Source: Macrobrachium rosenbergii | Taxonomy: Eukaryota; Arthropoda; Malacostraca; Decapoda; Palaemonidae | Assembly: GCF_040412425.1 (NCBI RefSeq) | Contig: NC_089763.1 | Coordinates: 50,584,587-50,648,586, forward strand | Reading direction: 5' to 3' | Length of the DNA stretch: 64,000 bases | Part shown: positions 58,750-64,000 of the stretch, in pieces | How the letters are laid out: each line of letters starts with the position of its first letter | Position numbering within the stretch: position 1 is the first letter of the stretch | Notes under the pieces: generated by a model | Databases searched by the model: none | Seen by the model: only the letters and a program-made list of their open reading frames with translations | Told to the model about the DNA's origin: nothing | Position numbers and translations under genes: made by a program

Positions 58750-60661
58750 GGCTTTGCTGGGAAGAGGCCCCCGCTCCTCTCCCAGGAACAGGGGGAGGCA
58801 GAGGCTCCAGAGGGGAAGCAAACACAGGACCGATGACATACATCCTGTGGGCGGGAGGCTGTACCATTTTCGAGCTCGGTGGACCTTCTGTCCCTGGGCT
58901 CAGAGTATAGTTTCCAAGAGCCTAGGCTGGAGTTGGATCGACAATCCCCTCCACCAGTCAAGTTTTATCAGGCTACGACCAAGGATCTCGAGGACTTTGT
59001 GGAGGATCTCCTAAACAGGCTAAACAGGCTATAAGGAAAGTGAGGTCTCTGAAGTTCCAAGGCAGGCTCTTCAGTGTTCCAAAGAAAGGTTCCAACAAGC
59101 GGAGAGTAATTCTGGACTTGTCCCGTCTGAATTCCTACATTCGTTGCGACAAGTTTCGGATGCTTACTGTCTCCCAAGTTCGGACCCTACTGCCCCGTGG
59201 AGCCAGTAACCACCTCTCTAGATCTTTCCGACGCCTATTATCACGTCCCGGTTGCGAGAAGGTTCTCCCCCTTTCTGGGGTTCAGGCTCGGAAGACAGGC
59301 ATATTCCTTCAAGGTGATGCCTTTCGGCCTCAACATAGCCCCAAGGATTTTTACCAAGTTGACAGACACGGTCGTACAGCAACTCCGATCTCAAGGGATT
59401 ACGCTGGCTGCGTATCTCGGCGACTGGATCATCTGGGCATCCAGCGTCGAGGAATGCCGGAGAGTTACATCCGTGGTGGTCGACTTTCTAGAATCCTTGG
59501 GCTTTCGTGTAAAACAGGAGAAGTCCCGCCTGGTTCCCAGCAGTTGTTTTCAATGGCTAGGAATCCAGTGGGATCTGAATTCTCACAAGCTCTCTCTTCC
59601 TCCTCCCAAGAGGAAGGAGATAGCCAGAACAACCAGACAGTTTCTCAAATCCAAAGGGCCTCTCGGCGGACCCAGAAAAGTCTTGGGCTCCCTTCAGTTC
59701 GCCGGTGACAGACCTGTTGCTGAAAGTGAAACTGAAGGATATCAACAGAGTGTGGCGGAGTCGGGCAAATATCAGTCTCAGGGACAAGGTGTCTCTGATT
59801 CCCCACATCTTGAAGAAGAGACTCCGTCCTTGGTCAACTGTCAAGAGCCTGTCCAAGTCAGTCCCCTTCAATTTCCTCCTCCGGCGTTGGTTATCCACAC
59901 AGACGCCTCCCTAAGCGGGTGGGGAGGATATTCTCAACACCAAGAAGTACAGGGGACTTGGTCCTCATGTTCCGCCAGTTCCATATAAATGTTCTGGAGG
60001 CCATGGCGGTCTTCCTTACCTTGAAGAAGCTTCTTCCACCCAAGAAGATTCACATAAGACTGGTTCTGGACAGCGCCACGGTAGTCCACTGCATAAACAG
60101 GGGAGGTTCAAAATCGAGCAGGATCAACCAGGTAATGATTGCACTTTTCTCCTTGGCCTGCAAGAACAAGTGGCACCTATCTGCCACCCATCTTGCAGGG
60201 GTCCGAACGTCGTGCAGATTCCCTCTCAGGACAACTCCTCAGTCGGAGTGGTCCCTAGACAGGGAGCTCGTTCAATGGATCTGCCAACTAGTTCCGGGTC
60301 TGGAGGTAGATTTGTTCGCAACCAAGCTCAACAACAAGCTCCCTCATTATGTAGCTCCCAACCTGGACCCTCAAGCTCTTTTCACGGACGCAATGTCATT
60401 GGATTGGAACAGGTGGAAGGTGATCTATCTGTTCCTCCAGTGAATTTGTTGTTGAAAGTCCTCCACAAACTGAGGACGTTCAAGGGTCAAGTAGCTCTAG
60501 TGGCTCCCTACTGGCCAAAGAGCAGCTGGTTTCCTCTTCTACTAGAACTGAAACTTCGCCACATCCGAATCCCCAGTCCGAAACTAACACAAGTAGTCCA
60601 AACTCAGACTGTGTCAGCTTCCTCAAAAATCCAAAATGCCCTGGCTTTGTGGACTTTATGA
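58750..60661 (+). pseudogene. DIRS-D RT-RNase H-MT polyprotein (broken, active site mutated)
   Basis: GGRLYHFRARWTFCPWAQSI (58855), FSVPKKGSNKRRVILDLSRL (59075), long open frame 59197-59988 with SLDLSDAYYHVPVARRFSPF, MPFGLNIAPRIFTKLTD and AAYLGDWIIWAS, where the first catalytic Asp is Gly. RNase H: VIHTDASLSGWGGY (59890), LVLDSATVVHCINRG (60060), HLSATHLAGVRT (60175). MT-like: VDLFATKLNNKLPHYVAPNL (60305), VALVAPYWPKSSWF (60490). Confidence 0.82.
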
Positions 60662-60737
60662 AGTTTGCGGCTCAAAGGGATGCTAACGTTGATCCTGTCA
60701 ATACCATGTTCTTAGAATCAGATAAACGGGCCTCCAC
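60600..60737 (+). pseudogene. DIRS-D tyrosine recombinase, first about 45 codons only
   Basis: TNSDCVSFLKNPKCPGFVDF through DKRAST-equivalent, cut at GCCTCCAC before any catalytic residue. CATAAATAGAGGCTCGG of the piggyBac-like element follows. Confidence 0.82.
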
Positions 60738-60768
60738 CATAAATAGAGGCTCGGCGTTTAAGGGTTAA

Positions 60769-61029
60769 CAATAACAGGAAGTTGTAGTTGAAGCTTGCCA
60801 TGAAACTATCTACCAAGGGCATGCTCTTTAGTTATGTAGTCATGTACTGTAGGACCTGAATTTTTTGCTGAGATTCTCAAGTAATAAATGTGCTGCTAAA
60901 AGCTGACCTTGACCCTGTGATGAACTTGCATAATTTTGTTCATTCCAAAGAAATTGACTACCAGATGACATGAACTCCTAGAGTGAAGTGCTGCCTTAGG
61001 CCTAGAAGCATGCCTCTGACAATGAGTTG
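60769..61029. other. unique intronic sequence, nothing recognised
   Basis: AT-rich, no repeat or ORF of note. Confidence 0.45.
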
Positions 61030-61920
61030 TCAGTAATTATACTTCCAAGATTATTTTACTAAGAACCAAATGAACATTTTGAAACATTTGCAAGTTTCAG
61101 AAAGAAATTCAAGTAATAAGAGTGATAGACCAGATGACATTAAGGTAGCAAATGAAAAACCTTTAAGTAAGTTTGTAAGATTGGGATTCAATTTTCTACC
61201 TTAGTTGTAAAGAGAAGACATTGCATTGTTAAACTAGGTTTAACAACGTGATTAAAGATGACCAGATCTGGTAATGATAGACCTGTCAAGACCATATGTA
61301 ATCTTGTTGATAAATACCAGGTACCCAGTGGAACTATCCCAAGACCAAAAAGTCTCAACTTAGAGACATATTATTAAATGTAGGAGTGCCAGCAATCGGT
61401 GCAAGTGACGCCACAGAGGCTGATTCAGTGCTAGCATCTAATGGCAATTCTGTCTCTCTAAAAGCTGGATCAGTAGGTGTTGGTCTTTCACCATCAAATT
61501 CTATTGGCACTTCTTACCATTTCAGAGGTAGACCCAGTGGCTGTTGGCTTTGCAAACGGTATGACCATGCATGGAAAACATGCTAAAATAGACCAAAGTG
61601 CCAGTCTCATTGGAGGTAGAGAAAGCGGCTGGTGAAAAACCTACAGCAGAGAAAGCTGTTCCAGTAGCTGATGACAAAGATGATGAATTTTGAAAAGAGA
61701 ATAATCCATCCAAAATGCCAGCGAAAATGACACAGAAATCAAAATCCCTGACTGTGAGAAAAGAATTGGGCAAAATTAATGGAACAAACCTCACTAGTGG
61801 TTCAAAACTGCATAAATTCCCTTTCAGTATTCAAAAGAAATACCAAGGTGTGAGAGCTAAATGGGAGGAAATTAAATTATTATTCATGAGATATCCTCAG
61901 TTCACATTGCACTGTTAAAG
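61030..61920 (+). pseudogene. retroelement gag-like remnant with one CCHC knuckle
   Basis: The open frame 61386-61586 ends in GCWLCKRYDHAWKTC, a C-x2-C-x4-H-x4-C knuckle followed by a stop. Upstream DDIKVANEKPLSKFVRLGF (about 61135) and ICNLVDKYQVPSGTIPRPKS-like sequence (about 61300) are in other frames. A gag or LINE ORF1 origin is inferred from the knuckle; the family is not identified. Confidence 0.4.
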
Positions 61921-61982
61921 ACAATGATGGGCAGTGCCAACATTCCATCCCAAAATGAATATTTGTTTTATTTTTTAACATA

Positions 61983-62220
61983 CAGGCAGTCCCCAGTTTA
62001 TGGCAGGGGTTCCATTCCTGGCGGCTTACCATAAGCCAAAAATCACTGTAAACCGAAACATCATAATTATAATGTGAATAAATAGTGCTTACGGTGCTGT
62101 AAACGCCATAAAACCTGGTTATGGCGCCATAAAACTGCTTACAGCGTTGAAAAGTCTGGTTAACAGGGCTGTGAGCCAAACTGCCATAAAGTCGGTATGC
62201 CGTAACATGGGAACTGCCTG
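61983..62220. mobile_element. 238-bp MITE with TA target duplication
   Basis: Ends CAGGCAGTCCCCAGTTTATG and its inverted match CATGGGAACTGCCTG, flanked by TA (61981-61982 and 62221-62222). The interior has several GCCATAA / TTATGGC inverted motifs. Too short to encode protein. Confidence 0.82.
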
Positions 62221-62639
62221 TATAATCCATTTTTGGAAGTTATGGGGGAACATAACATCATACTTTATATTTTTCATGACACCGAATTCTCCTTTACATT
62301 TACAATCTCAGTTACAAGCAGTAATAGTGCATAACTTTTTTTGAGAAGCAATGTATAATCTGCTCTGTTTGCTTACCTTTATGTGATTCTTTACCTGTGG
62401 TCAATTTCAAGTCTAATCAACAATATCCTTTAATTATATCTTCTTTTAAGTAACTGAATGCTCATAACCCTCTTTATGATGATATCAGTAATCAGTGATG
62501 GGATCACCACTCCTCTGTTGTTGAAATATTGAACTTAGGAATAATAAACTGGAGAACCAACTCATGTCCATGGTCAGAACAGTATATACTGTAATTAGAT
62601 GCAGTACTGAACTCTATATGCATTTAGAACCGTATCATT

Positions 62640-63020
62640 GATTTTACTAGTGATCACTTCCCAGTGTTTCTGAGTCCACCTGTCCACAGGGTACCAAAGT
62701 ATGATGCACAAAACTCTTACAGGGTTTTATATTCAGAAGAAAGTTCTGTAGTTACTTCCAGTGAGTTCCCGTTTATAGATGATGCCATAGAATTCCCTAA
62801 CACCACCTTCTTTATAGCTGCCTCCAGTGCATTCATAGAACTACAGGAATGTTTGTTTGCCAGTTTGTGCCATGATGGTTCTGTCTATGCTGTATGGTCC
62901 ATAGAACCATTAGAGTGGCTAAAGCAAACTAACTGTGCTCAAAGCATGTTGATGCTGTTGTCAGATTCAACAAAGAATCATTGGGGAAAATCCCAAAATA
63001 TCTTATCACATTCATTGTGA
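62640..63020 (+). pseudogene. possible LINE endonuclease remnant
   Basis: The open frame includes TSDHFPVFLSPPVHRVPKYD, resembling the last catalytic block of LINE apurinic endonucleases (S-D-H-F-P). What follows (118 codons open from 62664) shows no clear domain. Low-confidence call based on one motif. Confidence 0.35.
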
Positions 63021-63927
63021 ACAAAGACGAGTGTGAGGCAAAAGTAGGTAGTGTGTAACGCTTCTTATGCTGATTATTAATGAGAATACATTTGTCAAGT
63101 TAGGGTTTCAGTTTCTACTAAAAAAAAAATCTTTCCCTCCCCAAGTTTTACCCCTTAGGAGTCTTGGGCCTGAGAAATTTTCTCTCCCTCAAAAATGTCC
63201 ACAAGTTCCTTCAGACAAATTCTCATCAGATCAGCGCTTGCCAACCTAAATTGCTGTTTAGGCTATATATTTTTTCAATACAGCTTGATTATTTTCAAAT
63301 TAATTGCTTTCACCCTGACCCTCTGTTTTGTCCTAGCATCCTCTGGTAGAACTGCTTGCACATAGCACTTAGCTACAGGGAATGGGAATTTTTTTTTTTT
63401 GAGGTCCACAAAAGCTATTTAAATAATAATTTTGTTTCAGTAAAATTATATTTTTTTTTGATCAGTGGGAATAGTTATGGAGGTATCTTATGCCCAATGA
63501 GTATCGTCAATACTTATTGCCAACTCTTTGTGCTCAGGTGCCGTTGCTATAGTGGAAGGTCAAGCTTCTTTCATGATCTCCATCAGTAATTGTAAATAAA
63601 CTTTGTGTGTATAGTAATTTTTATCTCCCATGAATACAGACTTATTTTATAAGGACATCCACATCCACCTCTAGCCTGCAAGTGTGTGTTTTTGTTCCTA
63701 GGACTGCTGTGTAAGTGAAGGAGAATGTGCAGATTTTAAAGGTTAAGGAACAGTTTGTGTTATTTTACCTAAAAAGAACACTTTTGAAATACACAAAATT
63801 TTCTTTTAAATTATTTCAGTTTTACTTAATTTGCATTTCATTTCTGTAAAAAGTAAAAGTATTTTAGTATGGATATGTGTTCCTTTCCCTTCTGTTTATC
63901 TAATTTTTGTTTTTTTGTAAATTACAG
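63021..63927. other. unique AT-rich intronic sequence
   Basis: No gene recognised. Ends in a T-rich tract and AAATTACAG, the acceptor of the last visible exon. Confidence 0.5.
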
Positions 63928-63969
63928 GTACTCAGATTAAAGCACATAAAATGGACTGATTTGTTTAAG
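63928..63969 (+). CDS. AIG1-like: AIG1-like gene, 42-nt exon with in-frame stop (63957-63959)
   Basis: Bounded by TTTTTTTGTAAATTACAG and AAG/GTAAGC. Joined to 43084 (phase 1) it reads IWG-TQIKAHKMD-stop. Human AIG1 continues IWDTQ at this point, supporting the join. The stop lies 10 nt before the donor, too close to the junction to be expected to trigger nonsense-mediated decay. The exon is a multiple of three and phase-symmetric, so skipping it would keep the frame and give another C-terminus from exons outside the window. Very short, so this is less certain than the other two. Confidence 0.6.
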
Positions 63970-64000
63970 GTAAGCTGTACTCATAAGTTGAACTGTTAAT

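Larger units (their letters stand above)
57280..60737 (+). mobile_element. DIRS-D, middle of a DIRS-B-type element
   Basis: Plus strand. Corresponds to B from about 35685 (TTACCTACTCCGGCAGG) to about 39168 (GCCTCCAC), covering gag, RT-RNase H-MT and the start of the recombinase. No inverted repeat or internal complementary region. Head to head with C. Positions 58094-60737 pair with 54640-57279, and 57280-58093 form the unpaired centre. Confidence 0.88.
51532..60768. mobile_element. piggyBac-like non-autonomous element split by DIRS-C/D
   Basis: Left end TTAACCCTTAAATGCCGAC (51532) and right end complementary to TTAACCCTTAAACGCCGAG (60750-60768). TTAA at both sides followed by CCC is the piggyBac signature (TTAA target, CCC-starting TIR). 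No transposase is visible. Without the 7.8-kb DIRS insertion it is about 1.4 kb. The left arm holds three about 380-bp tandem units. Confidence 0.75.
43085..63927 (+). other. 20.8-kb intron of the AIG1-like gene
   Basis: GTGAGT at 43085 and AAATTACAG at 63927, after a T-rich tract. Contains DIRS-G, a piggyBac-like element with the inverted DIRS-C/D pair, and smaller repeats. Confidence 0.75.

Noticed and set aside
52963..60737. One large palindromic virus-like element
   Set aside because: Both arms are DIRS retrotransposon sequence matching DIRS-B, and no capsid, polymerase-B or other viral gene is present.

Overview
This looks like animal nuclear DNA, most likely from a decapod crustacean. 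The grounds are four sizeable and two partial DIRS-type tyrosine-recombinase retrotransposons, long (GA/TC)n arrays, AT-rich unique sequence, and one split host gene. The species cannot be named from the sequence. No bacterial operon, rRNA, convincing tRNA, CRISPR array or viral gene was seen. HOST GENE. The only cellular gene I can support is on the + strand. It belongs to the AIG1/ADTRP family of multi-pass membrane hydrolases. Three exons were found, at 1594-1811, 42933-43084 and 63928-63969. Splice sites and phases agree across both junctions, so nearly the whole window is two introns of about 41.1 kb and 20.8 kb. The 5' exons lie upstream of the window. INTRON A (1812-42932). 2628-10599 is a degenerate full-length DIRS element on the minus strand (DIRS-F). 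11079-17130 holds a 152-bp LINE fragment and a decayed I-like LINE with three zinc knuckles, endonuclease, RT and RNase H. 19480-20390 is a very old fragment of a different tyrosine-recombinase retroelement (H). 20395-23378 holds microsatellites, a 1.08-kb TIR element and MITE ends. 23379-42345 is a second LINE split by a 16.8-kb insertion (24243-41013), which is DIRS-A with DIRS-B (32800-40840) nested in its right inverted repeat. Removing the insertion rejoins the LINE reading frame. INTRON B (43085-63927). 45385 to about 50980 is a diverged minus-strand DIRS (G). 51532-60768 is a piggyBac-like non-autonomous element (TTAA ends, about 380-bp tandem units). It was invaded by a head-to-head pair of truncated DIRS copies (C minus, D plus) that form a 2.64-kb inverted repeat. 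A gag-like knuckle remnant, a MITE and a LINE remnant follow. DIRS ORGANISATION. These elements share a layout: left inverted repeat, long leader, gag, overlapping RT-RNase H-methyltransferase-like ORF, tyrosine recombinase, internal complementary region and right inverted repeat. Gag appears to be spliced. A short first exon encodes a Cys/His-rich module (C-x4-C-x9-H-x2-C-x2-H-x2-C-x14-C-x2-C in DIRS-A) and joins in frame, across a 140-bp intron, to the main gag exon. The module recurs in degraded form in B, F and the diverged element G. No copy is intact. Frame breaks differ among the near-identical B, C and D copies, so part of the damage may be sequence-consensus error rather than decay.
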